Of a stretch of 64,000 bases of DNA, positions 1 to 8,226 are shown piece by piece (position 1 is the stretch's first letter; the number at the start of each line of letters is the position of its first letter). Position numbers and translations under genes: made by a program. Origin of the DNA: Actinomadura sp. NAK00032 (GTDB lineage: Bacteria > Actinomycetota > Actinomycetes > Streptosporangiales > Streptosporangiaceae). The stretch lies in the NCBI RefSeq assembly GCF_013364275.1, contig NZ_CP054932.1:8308001-8372000 (forward strand), written 5' to 3'. The notes under the pieces are model-generated. The model was not told the DNA's origin and did not search any database. It was given only the letters and a program-made list of their open reading frames with translations.

Positions 1-82
1 GGGTGCCGGACCCCATGCCGGATCGGTACAAATCCGTCCAACGGAGGAGGCATCAGGCCGTCCACGTGGGCAGATAGTAGAT

Positions 83-1510
83 ATGAGCACCGAGAACCGG
101 GCCATCCGAGCGGCACGCCGGGGCGCCGTCTCGGCGATCATCGGCGCCGTCGCAGTGCCGGCGTTCGCCTTCTCCGCCCCGGCGTCCGCCGCCGCTCCGG
201 CCCAGCCCGCCGCCGTCCAGACGACCGTCCAAGCCGCCCAGCCGCAGGCCGCGCAGCCGCAGAACGCGCAGGCCGCGCAGGCCGCGCAGCCCGCGCAGCT
301 CCGGGCCGATACGGTCGGGCAGATCGCGAACGGCCTCGTCAACTCCCGCCTCTACGTGACGAGTGAGGCCGGAAACGTGCTGTCGGCGGCCGACCAGAAC
401 CAGATCAAGCAGTCCCTCGCCGGGGACGGCGACGCCGACATCCGCGCCATGGTGATCAGCAATGACGCCACCGGGAGCCAGGTCAGGCAGCTGCTGCCGG
501 CCGTCGCGCAGCGGGTCGGCAAGGGCGAGACGTTCGTCGCCGTCACCGCCGACGGCAGCCGGATGGCGGCGATCTCCAAGAACCTGGACCAGCGCGAGAT
601 CAACCAGATCGTGACCCGCAGCAACGGCATGCCGCTCAAGCAGCGGCTGATCGACTTCGGGGACCGCGCGGAGCAGAAGGTCGACGACAACGCCCAGTCC
701 GGCGCGCTGATCGGGTACGTCGCGCTCGGCCTGGTCGTGCTGGTCGTGGCGGCGGCGACGGTCGTGTTCCTCAGCGCGCGCAAGCGGCGCCAGGCCCGCG
801 AGGCCCGCGAGATGCAGGACCTCAAGCAGGGCGTCCAGGAGGACGTCACCCTGCTCGGCGAGGACATCGCCCGCCTCGACCTCAACGTCATGGACAAGGG
901 CCTCGACCCGGCGATCCGCGCCGACTACGAGCACGCCATGAACTCCTACGACCAGGCGAAGTCGGCGACGGAGCGCGCGGCGAGACCGCAGGACATGTCG
1001 TCCGTGACGACGGCGCTGGAGGACGGCCGCTACTACATGACCGCCACCCGTGCCCGGCTGGCCGGCGACCCCGTGCCCGAGCGGCGCGCGCCCTGCTTCT
1101 TCAACCCGCAGCACGGGCCGTCCGTGCGGGACGTCATGTGGGCGCCGCCGGGCGGCAGCGTCCGCTCCGTCCCGGCGTGCCAGGCCGACGCCGAGGCCGT
1201 CCTGCGCGGGGCGGACCCCGACATCCGGATGGTGCCGTACCGGGGGGCGCGGGAGCCGTACTGGAGCGCCGGCCCCGCGTACGCGCCCTACGCCGGCGGC
1301 TACTACTACGGCTACGGCGGGTTCGACCTGCTCGGCGGGCTGCTGATCGGTACCGCGCTCGGCTCGATGATGGGCCCGGGCCTCGGCTGGGGCGGCATGG
1401 GCTACGGCGGCATGGACGGCGGGTTCGGCGACGGCGGCGGCGACATCGGCGGCGGCTGGGACTTCGGCGGCGGCGACTTCGGCGGGGGCGGCGACTTCGG
1501 CGGCTTCTGA
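83..1510 (+). CDS. Secreted or membrane-anchored TPM-like domain protein with Gly-rich tail
   Basis: The N-terminus is a signal peptide (RR-containing start, hydrophobic stretch to about residue 35, Ala-rich cleavage region), then an Ala/Gln/Pro-rich linker. Residues about 75-195 resemble a TPM-type extracellular domain (LYVTSEAGNVLSAADQ). A transmembrane helix lies at about 206-228, then a basic, Glu-rich segment likely to be coiled coil (230-330). A Cys-containing module (PCFFNPQHGPSVRDV) and a Tyr/Gly-rich C-terminus of about 40 residues (GGGDFGGGGDFGGF) follow. Function is unknown; the shape suggests a cell-envelope protein whose TPM-like domain is outside. The ribosome-binding site before the ATG is weak. 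It is convergent with the SPFH gene. Confidence 0.7.
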   Translation: MSTENRAIRAARRGAVSAIIGAVAVPAFAFSAPASAAAPAQPAAVQTTVQAAQPQAAQPQNAQAAQAAQPAQLRADTVGQIANGLVNSRLYVTSEAGNVLSAADQNQIKQSLAGDGDADIRAMVISNDATGSQVRQLLPAVAQRVGKGETFVAVTADGSRMAAISKNLDQREINQIVTRSNGMPLKQRLIDFGDRAEQKVDDNAQSGALIGYVALGLVVLVVAAATVVFLSARKRRQAREAREMQDLKQGVQEDVTLLGEDIARLDLNVMDKGLDPAIRADYEHAMNSYDQAKSATERAARPQDMSSVTTALEDGRYYMTATRARLAGDPVPERRAPCFFNPQHGPSVRDVMWAPPGGSVRSVPACQADAEAVLRGADPDIRMVPYRGAREPYWSAGPAYAPYAGGYYYGYGGFDLLGGLLIGTALGSMMGPGLGWGGMGYGGMDGGFGDGGGDIGGGWDFGGGDFGGGGDFGGF

Positions 1511-1544
1511 CCACCGCCGCCCCGGGCGGCCGGGGCCCCGGCGA

Positions 1545-2150
1545 TCAGCCCGGCAGGCGCGCGGCGCCGCCGGTGGCGGCACTGCCGGTGGCGGAGCGGA
1601 CCGGGACCGTCGCGTCGGTGATGGAGACGAGGGTCGCGGCCACTCCCCACGGCCGGACCGCCTCGTCGACGCGCCGGACCAGCTCCGGGTCGTCCCCGCC
1701 CGCCAGCAGGGACGGCAGGTCCGCCAGGTCCCGGTCCGCTATCAGACCGCGCAGCGCGACCTCGGTCGCCGCCTGCGCGGCGGAGGACGGCGTGCCCGAG
1801 ATGTCCGCGGCCGCGGCGTACCTGACGGGGTCGTCGGCTCCCATCAGGGCGTGCGCCTTGAGCCGCACGGGCACACCGTCCCTGGTCATCGCCCGGAACC
1901 ACAGGTCGTGCGGCCGCGGGCCCACCGGGACGCGCACGCCGCTGTCGGCGAGCGGCAGCAGGTAGCGCAGCCCGGGCCCGCGGACTCCGCGCGTCCTGCC
2001 GAAGCGCCGGACGACGAGCCGTTCGGACGGCGCGACGTGCCGGAGCCCGGAGAGCGCGGCCGCGGCGACCGCCAGTCCGAGGACGATCAGGAACGCGGTG
2101 GACGGGGCCAGCGGGCTCTCTCGCGCGGCGGACGCGGCGAGCGGGACCAT
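1545..2150 (-). CDS. Short SPFH/band 7-like membrane protein
   Basis: A 201-residue protein with one hydrophobic segment at about residues 17-36, followed by the stretch VAPSERLVVRRFGRTRG and a GPGLRYLLPLAD segment typical of the start of stomatin/prohibitin (SPFH, band 7) domains. The SPFH domain fills the rest of the protein; the usual long coiled-coil C-terminus is missing, so this is a short family version. Such proteins are membrane-anchored scaffolds. The ATG is preceded by a strong GGAGGAGGT ribosome-binding site. It is convergent with the TPM-like gene and divergent from the histidine kinase gene; no functional partner is evident. Confidence 0.75.
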   Translation of the reverse strand: MVPLAASAARESPLAPSTAFLIVLGLAVAAAALSGLRHVAPSERLVVRRFGRTRGVRGPGLRYLLPLADSGVRVPVGPRPHDLWFRAMTRDGVPVRLKAHALMGADDPVRYAAAADISGTPSSAAQAATEVALRGLIADRDLADLPSLLAGGDDPELVRRVDEAVRPWGVAATLVSITDATVPVRSATGSAATGGAARLPG

Positions 2151-2308
2151 CCGACCTCCTCCCCCTCGTTCTCACCTTCCACCGTCGGCGATGGGGCGGG
2201 GGCCCGCCATCGGGTCCGATGCCCATAAGAGAGGGGGACGGACATGCAGGTCGGCACGGGTGGCGCCCCACATGGACAAAGGGGCGCCGCATGCGATGAC
2301 GTGGTCCC

Positions 2309-3292
2309 ATGAGCAGGACACCCGTCTCGGCACTGTACTGGCGCATCCTCGGCATCAACGGGCTGATCTTCGCGATCGGCACCGTCCTGCTGGCGGTCGC
2401 GCCCGTCACCATATCCTCGCCGATCCTGCTGCGGGAACTGCCCGTCCTGGTGGTCGGGCTGGTGGTGATGATGGCGGCGAACGCGCTGCTGCTGCGCGCC
2501 AGCCTGTCCCCGCTGGAGCGGCTCACGGCGCTGATGGCGCGGCTGGACTCGCTGCGCTCCCGCGACCGGCTTCCCGCCACCGGCAACGGCGACCTGTTCC
2601 ACCTCGTCGACCAGTTCAACGCGATGCTGGACCGGCTGGAGGCCGACCGCAGCATCAGCACCGCCGTCGTCCTGGACGCGCAGGAGGCCGAGCGGCGCCG
2701 CATCGCGCAGGAGCTGCACGACGAGATCGGGCAGTCCCTCACGGTGGTGCTGCTGGAGCTGAAGTCGGTGGTGGACCGCGCGCCCGAGGAGGTCGCGGCG
2801 GAGCTGCGCGGCGTCCAGGAGGTCGTCCGGTCCAGCCTGGACGAGGTGCGGCACGTCGCGCGGCGGCTGCGCCCCGGTGTCCTCGACGACCTCGGCCTGA
2901 CCAGCGCGCTCACGGCGCTCGCCGGGGACTTCTCCGGGACCGGCGGGCCGCGGGTGACGCGCCGCGTGCAGACGGGACTGGTGGGCCTCGGCCCGGACGC
3001 CGAGCTGGTGATCTACCGGATCGCCCAGGAGGGCCTCACGAACGTGTGGCGGCATTCGGGCGCGCGCAGCGTGGAGCTGTCGCTCACGCAGGAGGAGGAC
3101 GGGAGCGTCGTGCTCCGCGTCGTCGACGACGGCTCCGGCCCGCCCACCGAGGTCGGCTCCGGCATCCACGGCATGCGGGAGCGGGCGATGCTCATCGGGG
3201 CGCGGCTCACGATCGGCCCGGCGGACGGCGGCGGCACCGAGGTGCGGCTGGAGGTGCCGCCGGCGGGCTCCCGGCCCTCCGTCACGGGCTGA
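2309..3292 (+). CDS. Sensor histidine kinase, NarL/DesK type (HisKA_3)
   Basis: Membrane-bound sensor kinase of 327 residues. Two transmembrane helices (about 10-32 and 43-65) have almost no extracellular loop between them, so the signal is probably sensed in the membrane or cytoplasm. A HAMP-like linker follows (SPLERLTALMARLDSL). The HisKA_3 dimerisation box carries the phospho-acceptor in RRRIAQELHDEIGQS (His about 137). The HATPase domain shows the N-box region (IYRIAQEGLTNVWRHS) and DDGSGPP and GIHGMRERA glycine-rich loops. It is convergent with the response regulator gene, ten bases away, and the two are very likely partners. No clear ribosome-binding site precedes the ATG. Confidence 0.92.
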   Translation: MSRTPVSALYWRILGINGLIFAIGTVLLAVAPVTISSPILLRELPVLVVGLVVMMAANALLLRASLSPLERLTALMARLDSLRSRDRLPATGNGDLFHLVDQFNAMLDRLEADRSISTAVVLDAQEAERRRIAQELHDEIGQSLTVVLLELKSVVDRAPEEVAAELRGVQEVVRSSLDEVRHVARRLRPGVLDDLGLTSALTALAGDFSGTGGPRVTRRVQTGLVGLGPDAELVIYRIAQEGLTNVWRHSGARSVELSLTQEEDGSVVLRVVDDGSGPPTEVGSGIHGMRERAMLIGARLTIGPADGGGTEVRLEVPPAGSRPSVTG

Positions 3293-3301
3293 ACCGGGCG
3301 G

Positions 3302-3961
3302 TCAGGGCTCGACGAGCCCGACCCTGATCGCGTACTTCGTCAGCTCCAGCCGGTCGCGCATGCCGAGCTTGCCGAGGATGTTCGCGCGGTGCCGGTCGAC
3401 CGTCTTCACGCTGATCGTGAGGGTCTCGGCGATCTGCTTGGACGAGTACCCCTCCGCGATCAGCTTGATGATCTCCTCCTCGCGCGGGGTGAGGATGCTG
3501 TCGGGGCCGTCGCCGTCGCGCTCCCGGCCGAGGTACTCGCGGATCAGCGCCGTCACGGCCGCCGGGTACAGGAACGGCTCGCCGCGCATCGCGGCGCGGC
3601 ACGCGTGCAGCAGGTCCCGGTCGGCGACGGACTTCAGCACGTACCCGGACGCGCCCGCCTTCAGCGCCTCGAACAGGTACTGCTCGTTGTCGTACATCGA
3701 CAGGATCAGCGTCCGCACGGTGGGGAAGCGGCGGGAGATCTCGCGCGCGGCCTGCAGCCCCGTCATGCGCGGCATCGCGATGTCGAGGATCGCCAGGTCG
3801 ACGCCGCCGGCCGCGAGCGCGTCGATGGCCTCCGCCCCGTCCGCCGCCTCCGCGACCACGGTCAGGTCGGGCTCGGCGTCCAGGATCAGCCGCAGCCCGC
3901 GGCGCACCAGCGCGTGATCGTCGGCCAGCAGTATCCGGGTGGCGGACTCGCGAGTGTGCAC
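3302..3961 (-). CDS. Response regulator, NarL/LuxR family
   Basis: A 219-residue two-domain regulator. The receiver domain has the acidic pocket Asp14-Asp15, phospho-acceptor Asp60 in LAILDIAMPR and the conserved Lys in GYVLKS. The C-terminal LuxR-type helix-turn-helix reads LTPREEEIIKLIAEGYSSKQ followed by SVKTVDRHRANI. The GTG start is supported by a near-perfect GGAGGTGAT ribosome-binding site a few bases upstream. It is the probable partner of the convergent histidine kinase. It is divergent from the CBS/permease genes across a 305-bp gap, making those genes plausible targets (inference). Confidence 0.93.
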   Translation of the reverse strand: MHTRESATRILLADDHALVRRGLRLILDAEPDLTVVAEAADGAEAIDALAAGGVDLAILDIAMPRMTGLQAAREISRRFPTVRTLILSMYDNEQYLFEALKAGASGYVLKSVADRDLLHACRAAMRGEPFLYPAAVTALIREYLGRERDGDGPDSILTPREEEIIKLIAEGYSSKQIAETLTISVKTVDRHRANILGKLGMRDRLELTKYAIRVGLVEP

Positions 3962-4266
3962 CCGATCACCTCCGGTATCGGATCCATCCTAGGCTCGGCT
4001 CCGCGAGCAGGTTCTCCTCCACCTGCAGATACATGCTCCATGGCGCCGATATGGGGGTCAGCCCCGATAAAGCGCGGGGCTCCCGGCACAAAGACTGGAC
4101 AGCGTACGCGGAAAGGGGCGGACGCATGGCACACCGAACGACCGGCGGGCACCGTCACCCGCCCAAGGCGCCGCGGAGGCCGTCCTGCGAAGGGAGCGCC
4201 GCCGGCGTCAGGAGGAGGAATCTATCAACCCGAAGAGCCAGGCTTTCCGGAAGCCGAAAGGAAGCA
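3962..4266. other. Intergenic region upstream of CBS protein
   Basis: A 305-bp stretch between divergent genes. It contains a small inverted repeat GGGG-GTCA-GCCCC near 4051-4064 and an upstream in-frame ATG near 4126. Extending the CBS protein to that ATG would add only a basic low-complexity stretch with no domain similarity. Nothing else is recognisable; promoters for both flanking genes must lie here. Confidence 0.4.
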
Positions 4267-4725
4267 ATGCAAGCGCGGGACATCGCCATAAAGGTGCCGA
4301 CCGTGACGCGGGACGACTCGATCGCGCACGCGATACAGGTCATGGCGCTCGGCAGGCTGCCGGGACTGATCGTCGTGGACGAGGAGCAGCGCCCCCGGGT
4401 CGTCCTGCCCGGCACGCAGGTGCTGCGACTGGCGGTTCCCGTCGCCTACCAGGAGGACCCGGCGCTGACCCGGGTCGTGGACGAGACGCATGCGGACGTC
4501 TTCTGGCACGAGATCCGCGACAGGAGAGTGGGCGACTGCCTCGGCACGCACACTCCCCGCCCGGTCATCGTGAAATCCTCCGCGACGCTGCTGGAACTCG
4601 CCGCGCTCATGGCCCGGCAGCGCAGTCCCATCGTGGCGGTCGTGGACGACGCCGGCCTGCTCACCGGCGCGGTGATCCTCGATCGGCTGCTGTCGGCGCT
4701 GGCGCTCAGCCAGCCCGACGACTGA
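4267..4725 (+). CDS. Two-CBS-domain protein
   Basis: A 152-residue soluble protein made of two CBS motifs: residues 1-60 (start MQARDIAIKVPTVTRDD, then IVVDEEQRPRVVLPGT) and about 80-150 (VGDCLGTHTPRPVIVKSS, then IVAVVDDAGLLTGAVIL). CBS pairs bind adenosyl nucleotides and regulate partner proteins. The ATG at 4267 was chosen because AAAGGAAGC precedes it and because the CBS fold starts there. It sits 94 bp upstream of an ArsB/NhaD-type permease on the same strand; it may sense nucleotide status for that transporter (inference). Confidence 0.85.
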   Translation: MQARDIAIKVPTVTRDDSIAHAIQVMALGRLPGLIVVDEEQRPRVVLPGTQVLRLAVPVAYQEDPALTRVVDETHADVFWHEIRDRRVGDCLGTHTPRPVIVKSSATLLELAALMARQRSPIVAVVDDAGLLTGAVILDRLLSALALSQPDD

Positions 4726-4762
4726 CCCTCCCGCAACGCCCCGACCCACCGCCGCGCGGCGA

Positions 4763-4810
4763 CCTCCGGAGGGGCCTCCGGAGGGGCCTCCGGACGGGCC
4801 TCCGGACGGG
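4763..4810 (+). repeat. Four tandem 12-bp palindromic repeats before the permease gene
   Basis: Two copies of CCTCCGGAGGGG followed by two of CCTCCGGACGGG, head to tail, ending ten bases before the permease ATG. Each unit carries the palindrome CCTCCGGAGG or a variant, so the RNA could form alternative hairpins and the first two units contain Shine-Dalgarno-like GGAGG. It may be slippage-prone and may tune translation of the permease. Confidence 0.85.
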
Positions 4811-4819
4811 GGACCCGCG

Positions 4820-6103
4820 ATGACGGCGGTGGCGGCGCTCGCCATCTTCGTCGTCGCGTTCTTCTTCATCGCCACGGAGAAGGCCGACAAGGTCAAGGTC
4901 GTCCTGATCGCGGCCGGGGCCATGACGGTGCTGGGGCTCACTCCCGGCGCCGGGGTCTTCTTCTCCGAGCACGACGGGATCGACTGGAACGTCATCTTCC
5001 TGCTGCTCGGCATGATGATCATCGTCGGGGTCATCAAGGGCACCGGGCTGTTCGACTACCTGGCGATCTGGGCGGCCAAACGCTCCAAGGGCCGGCCGTA
5101 CCGGCTGCTGGTGATGCTCATGGCGATCACCGCGGTCGCCTCCCCGTTCCTGGACAACGTCACCACGATCATGCTGGTGGCGCCGGTGACGGTGGTGGTC
5201 TGCAACCGGCTGCGGATCCCGGCGCACCCGTACCTCATCGCCGAGGTGCTGGCGTCCAACATCGGCGGCGCCTCGACCCTCATCGGGGACCCGCCGAACA
5301 TCATCATCGCCAGCCGGGCGGGGCTGACGTTCAACGACTTCCTCGTCCACATGGCACCGATCGTGGTGGCCGTCTTCATCGCGTTCGTGCTGCTGGCGCG
5401 GGTGCTGTTCCGCAAGTCGTTCCACTACGACGAGCGGTACGTCGCCGAGGTGATGTCGCTGGACGAGCGGAAGGCGATCACCGACCCGGCGCTGCTCGTC
5501 CGGTGCCTCGTGGTGCTCGGCCTCGTCATCGTCGGGTTCATGCTGCACTCGGTGGTGCACATGGAGCCGTCGATCGTCGCGCTCGTCGGCGCCGGCGTGA
5601 TGCTGCTGGTGTCGCGGGTCGACGTCGGGGAGGTCCTGGACGAGGTCGAATGGCCCGTCCTGGTGTTCTTCGTCGGCCTGTTCGTGATGGTGGCGGGCCT
5701 CGGGCACACCGGCGTCATCGAGAAGATCGGCGTCTGGGCCGCGGACGCGGTCGGCGACAACTACTTCGCCGCCGCGACCAGCCTGCTGTTCGGGTCCGCC
5801 GTGCTCGGCGCGTTCTTCGACAACATCCCCTACGCGGCGACGATGGCGCCGATCGTGGAGGGGATGGCGGCGGGCGCCCCCGACCCGACGACCGCCGAGG
5901 CGCTGTGGTGGTCGTTCGCGCTGGGCGCCGACTTCGGCGGCAACGGCACCGCCGTCGCGGCGAGCGCCAACGTCGTCGCGATCGGCATCGCCGCCCGGAC
6001 CGGGAACCCGATCAGTTTCTGGCAGTTCACCCGCTACGGCATCGTCGTCACCGTGCTGAGCACGCTGATGGCGTGGGTGTACGTGGCGCTGCGCTACTTC
6101 TAG
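4820..6103 (+). CDS. ArsB/NhaD-type (citrate transporter-like) membrane permease
   Basis: A 427-residue polytopic membrane protein with about 11 hydrophobic segments from the first residues (VAALAIFVVAFFFIATE). Motifs fit the ArsB/NhaD ion transporter superfamily: FLDNVTTIMLVAPVTVV in the first half, IGDPPNIIIASRAG, and the repeat-like FFDNIPYAATMAPIV and GADFGGNGTAVAASANVV in the second half. The substrate cannot be told from sequence; Na+/H+ exchange, arsenite or a dicarboxylate/anion are possible. No ArsA or ArsR gene is nearby, which argues against an arsenic operon. It is probably cotranscribed with the CBS protein just upstream. Confidence 0.88.
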   Translation: MTAVAALAIFVVAFFFIATEKADKVKVVLIAAGAMTVLGLTPGAGVFFSEHDGIDWNVIFLLLGMMIIVGVIKGTGLFDYLAIWAAKRSKGRPYRLLVMLMAITAVASPFLDNVTTIMLVAPVTVVVCNRLRIPAHPYLIAEVLASNIGGASTLIGDPPNIIIASRAGLTFNDFLVHMAPIVVAVFIAFVLLARVLFRKSFHYDERYVAEVMSLDERKAITDPALLVRCLVVLGLVIVGFMLHSVVHMEPSIVALVGAGVMLLVSRVDVGEVLDEVEWPVLVFFVGLFVMVAGLGHTGVIEKIGVWAADAVGDNYFAAATSLLFGSAVLGAFFDNIPYAATMAPIVEGMAAGAPDPTTAEALWWSFALGADFGGNGTAVAASANVVAIGIAARTGNPISFWQFTRYGIVVTVLSTLMAWVYVALRYF

Positions 6104-6141
6104 CGCGGCTCCTGCGGGCCGGCTGGGGCCGGGCACGTCCT

Positions 6142-7536
6142 CTAGTAGGCGTGCTCGGCCATCAGCCGCCGGGACGCCTCGGTGATGCTGCCCGACAGCG
6201 ACGGGTACACCGCGAACGTCTGCGCGACCTGGTCGACCGTCAGGTGCTGCTGGACGGCCACCGACACGGCCAGGATCAGCTCGCTCGCGCGCGGCGCCAC
6301 GATGACGCCGCCGAGCACGATCCCCGTGGACGGGCGGCAGAACACCTTGACGAAACCGTCCTCGAAGCCCTGCATCTTGGCGCGCGCGTTGGTGAACAGC
6401 GGCAGCATGACCGTCCGGGCGTTGACGTCACCGGAGTCGACCATGTGCTGCGTCACGCCGACCGACGCGACCTCCGGGTCGGTGAAGATGTTGGACGCGA
6501 CCCAGCCGAGCTTGAGCGGCTGCACGGCCTCCCCCAGCGCGTGCCACATCGCGATACGGCCCTGCATGCCCGCGACGGACGCGAGCATGAGCACGCCCGT
6601 GCAGTCGCCGGACGCGTAGATGTGCGGGACGGACGTCCGCGACACCTTGTCGACCTCCACGAAGCCGCGCGCGTCGCAGCGCACGCCGACGTCCTCCAGG
6701 CCGATCCCCGTGGTGTTCGGGACCATCCCGACCGTCATCAGGCAGTGCGAGCCCTCGATCTTCGTCCCGTCCTCCAGGGTGACGATCACGCCCGCGCCCG
6801 AACGCTCCACGCCCGCGGCCCGCGACCGCGACATGACGTTCATCCCGCGCCGCAGGAACACGTCCTGCAGGACGGACGCGGCGTCGGCGTCCTCCGTCGG
6901 GAGGATCCGGTCGCGCGAGGACACCAGCGTGACCTTCGACCCGAGCGACAGGTACGCGCCCGCGAGCTCCGCGCCCGTCACACCGGAGCCGACGACGATC
7001 AGGTCCTCGGGGAGCTCCGGCAGGTCGTAGAGCTGGCGCCAGTTCAGGATGCGCTCGCCGTCCGGCTCCGCGCCGGGCAGCACGCGCGGCGTCGCGCCCG
7101 TCGCGATGAGCACGATGTCGGCCCGGATGCGCCGGTCGCCGACCGCGACGACATGCGGCTCCACCAGCCGCGCCTCCCCGCGGACGATCTTCACCTCCTC
7201 GTAGGCGAGCCGTTCGGCGACGTCGAACGACTGGGCCCGCGCGAGGTCCTTCACCCGCTTGTTGACCTCGGCCATGTCGGCCTCCAGGGCGCCGACGATG
7301 CCGTCCGGGCCGCCGTTGAAGCGCAGCCCGAGGCCCGTCGACTCCGACATGACCGCCATACGGGTCGAGGTGGCGATGAGCGTCTTGGAGGGCACGCAGT
7401 CGGTGAGCACGCAGGCGCCGCCGGGACCGTCCCGTTCGATGACGGTCACGTCCGCGCCGAGCTGAGCCGCGACGAGCGCGGCCTCGTAACCGCCCGGGCC
7501 TCCTCCGATGATCACGATCCGGGTCACATCTTCCAT
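6142..7536 (-). CDS. lpdA: LpdA-like NAD(P)H-quinone dehydrogenase / flavoprotein disulfide reductase
   Basis: A 464-residue FAD- and NAD-binding two-dinucleotide-fold protein. The FAD site is IIGGGPGGYEAALVAAQLGA, the NAD site is IVVGSGVTGAELAGAYLSLG and the second FAD motif is IYASGDCTGVL. The redox pair is present as CVLTDC (Cys42/Cys47). The C-terminal interface reads FAVYPSLSGSITEASRRL, where lipoamide dehydrogenases have His-X4-Glu, so the catalytic His-Glu pair is absent. That C-terminus matches the actinobacterial LpdA (Rv3303c-type) quinone reductases rather than true E3 enzymes. The ATG is preceded by AGGAAAC. No pyruvate dehydrogenase genes are adjacent. Confidence 0.88.
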   Translation of the reverse strand: MEDVTRIVIIGGGPGGYEAALVAAQLGADVTVIERDGPGGACVLTDCVPSKTLIATSTRMAVMSESTGLGLRFNGGPDGIVGALEADMAEVNKRVKDLARAQSFDVAERLAYEEVKIVRGEARLVEPHVVAVGDRRIRADIVLIATGATPRVLPGAEPDGERILNWRQLYDLPELPEDLIVVGSGVTGAELAGAYLSLGSKVTLVSSRDRILPTEDADAASVLQDVFLRRGMNVMSRSRAAGVERSGAGVIVTLEDGTKIEGSHCLMTVGMVPNTTGIGLEDVGVRCDARGFVEVDKVSRTSVPHIYASGDCTGVLMLASVAGMQGRIAMWHALGEAVQPLKLGWVASNIFTDPEVASVGVTQHMVDSGDVNARTVMLPLFTNARAKMQGFEDGFVKVFCRPSTGIVLGGVIVAPRASELILAVSVAVQQHLTVDQVAQTFAVYPSLSGSITEASRRLMAEHAY

Positions 7537-7614
7537 TGTTTCCTACTCCCGACAGTGAAAAGTCCGGCTTCGCACCCACCCCGGCGTGACCTGTCCCCGC
7601 CGCGCACCCCGCGA

Positions 7615-7696
7615 GGGGACAACCCCCACACCCCCGCTCCAAGCGTGGCGCATCACTGTGGGGGACAACCCCCACACCCCCGCCTCAAACGTGGCG
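7615..7696 (+). repeat. Two direct repeats of a 36-bp G/C-tract element
   Basis: Copies at 7615-7650 and 7661-7696, 46 bp apart, differ at only a few positions. Each begins GGGGACAACCCCCACACCCC and ends with an AAGCGTGGCG-like sequence. The GGGG-ACAA-CCCC part can form a small hairpin. Related G-run/C-run elements occur at 14981-15031 and 31914-31938, indicating an intergenic repeat family. Confidence 0.85.
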
Positions 7697-7710
7697 TAGC
7701 CTTGGCCAAC

Positions 7711-8163
7711 GTGGCACTGTACGCGGCGTACGCCTCCAACATGGATCCCGAGCAGATGGCGAGCCGGGCTCCGCACTCGCCCATGCGCGGCACCGGCTGG
7801 CTGGCCGGATGGCGGCTCACCTTCGGCGGGCAGGACAAGGGCTGGGACGGCGCCCTCGCGACGGTCGTCGAGGAGGAGTCCGAGCAGGTCTTCGTCGTCA
7901 TGTACGACGTGCCCGCCTGGGACGAGAAGGAACTCGACGCCTGGGAGGGGGCCGCGCTCGACGTCTACCGCAAGATCAGGGTCAGGGTGGAGACCCTGGA
8001 CGGCGACGTCCTGTGCTGGATGTACGTGCTGGACGACTACGAGGGCGGCCTGCCCTCCGCGCGCTACCTGGGCATCCTCGCCGACGCCGCCGAGAAGGCC
8101 GGCGCCCCGGACGACTACGTCAAGGACCTGCGGACACGTCCTTGCAGGTCGCTTGGGGACTGA
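7711..8163 (+). CDS. Gamma-glutamylcyclotransferase-like protein
   Basis: A 150-residue protein beginning ALYAAYASNMDPEQMASR, the YGSN-type loop of the gamma-glutamylcyclotransferase (GGCT/BtrG-like) fold. The acidic motif DAWEGAALDVYRK carries the probable catalytic Glu, and MYVLDDYEGGLPSARYL fits the fold's C-terminal part. The family releases 5-oxoproline from gamma-glutamyl amines; the substrate is not evident here. The GTG at 7711 was chosen because the fold's first strand starts at once; there is no Shine-Dalgarno, but TAGCCT at 7697-7702 lies 8 nt upstream, typical of a leaderless actinobacterial start. The second copy of the G/C-tract repeat ends directly before this promoter. Confidence 0.8.
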   Translation: MALYAAYASNMDPEQMASRAPHSPMRGTGWLAGWRLTFGGQDKGWDGALATVVEEESEQVFVVMYDVPAWDEKELDAWEGAALDVYRKIRVRVETLDGDVLCWMYVLDDYEGGLPSARYLGILADAAEKAGAPDDYVKDLRTRPCRSLGD

Positions 8164-8213
8164 GGGTCGTCCCCCAGATAGACGCTGATCGGCCCACACC
8201 AGGAACCCGGCGG

Positions 8214-8219
8214 TAGTGT
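8214..8219 (+). promoter_or_regulatory. Leaderless-type -10 box for the PNP gene
   Basis: TAGTGT, a TANNNT -10 box, ends 7 nt before the GTG start of the purine nucleoside phosphorylase gene. No Shine-Dalgarno sequence intervenes, so transcription probably starts at or next to the GTG. No good -35 is visible. Confidence 0.5.
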
Positions 8220-8226
8220 CGGCGAT

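Noticed and set aside
4033..4266. Upstream extension of the CBS protein
   Set aside because: Basic low-complexity sequence with no domain; the CBS fold and a ribosome-binding site begin at 4267.
4820..6103. Arsenic resistance permease
   Set aside because: The ArsB/NhaD superfamily fits, but no arsR, arsC or arsA is nearby, so the substrate cannot be claimed.
7615..7696. CRISPR-like direct repeats
   Set aside because: Only two copies, 10-bp spacing, no cas genes and repeats of G/C runs; better explained as an intergenic repeat element.
5503..7700. Very long open frame on the + strand ahead of the gamma-glutamylcyclotransferase gene
   Set aside because: It is the shadow of the permease and the antisense of lpdA; composition is Arg/His-rich and only the part from 7711 matches a protein family.
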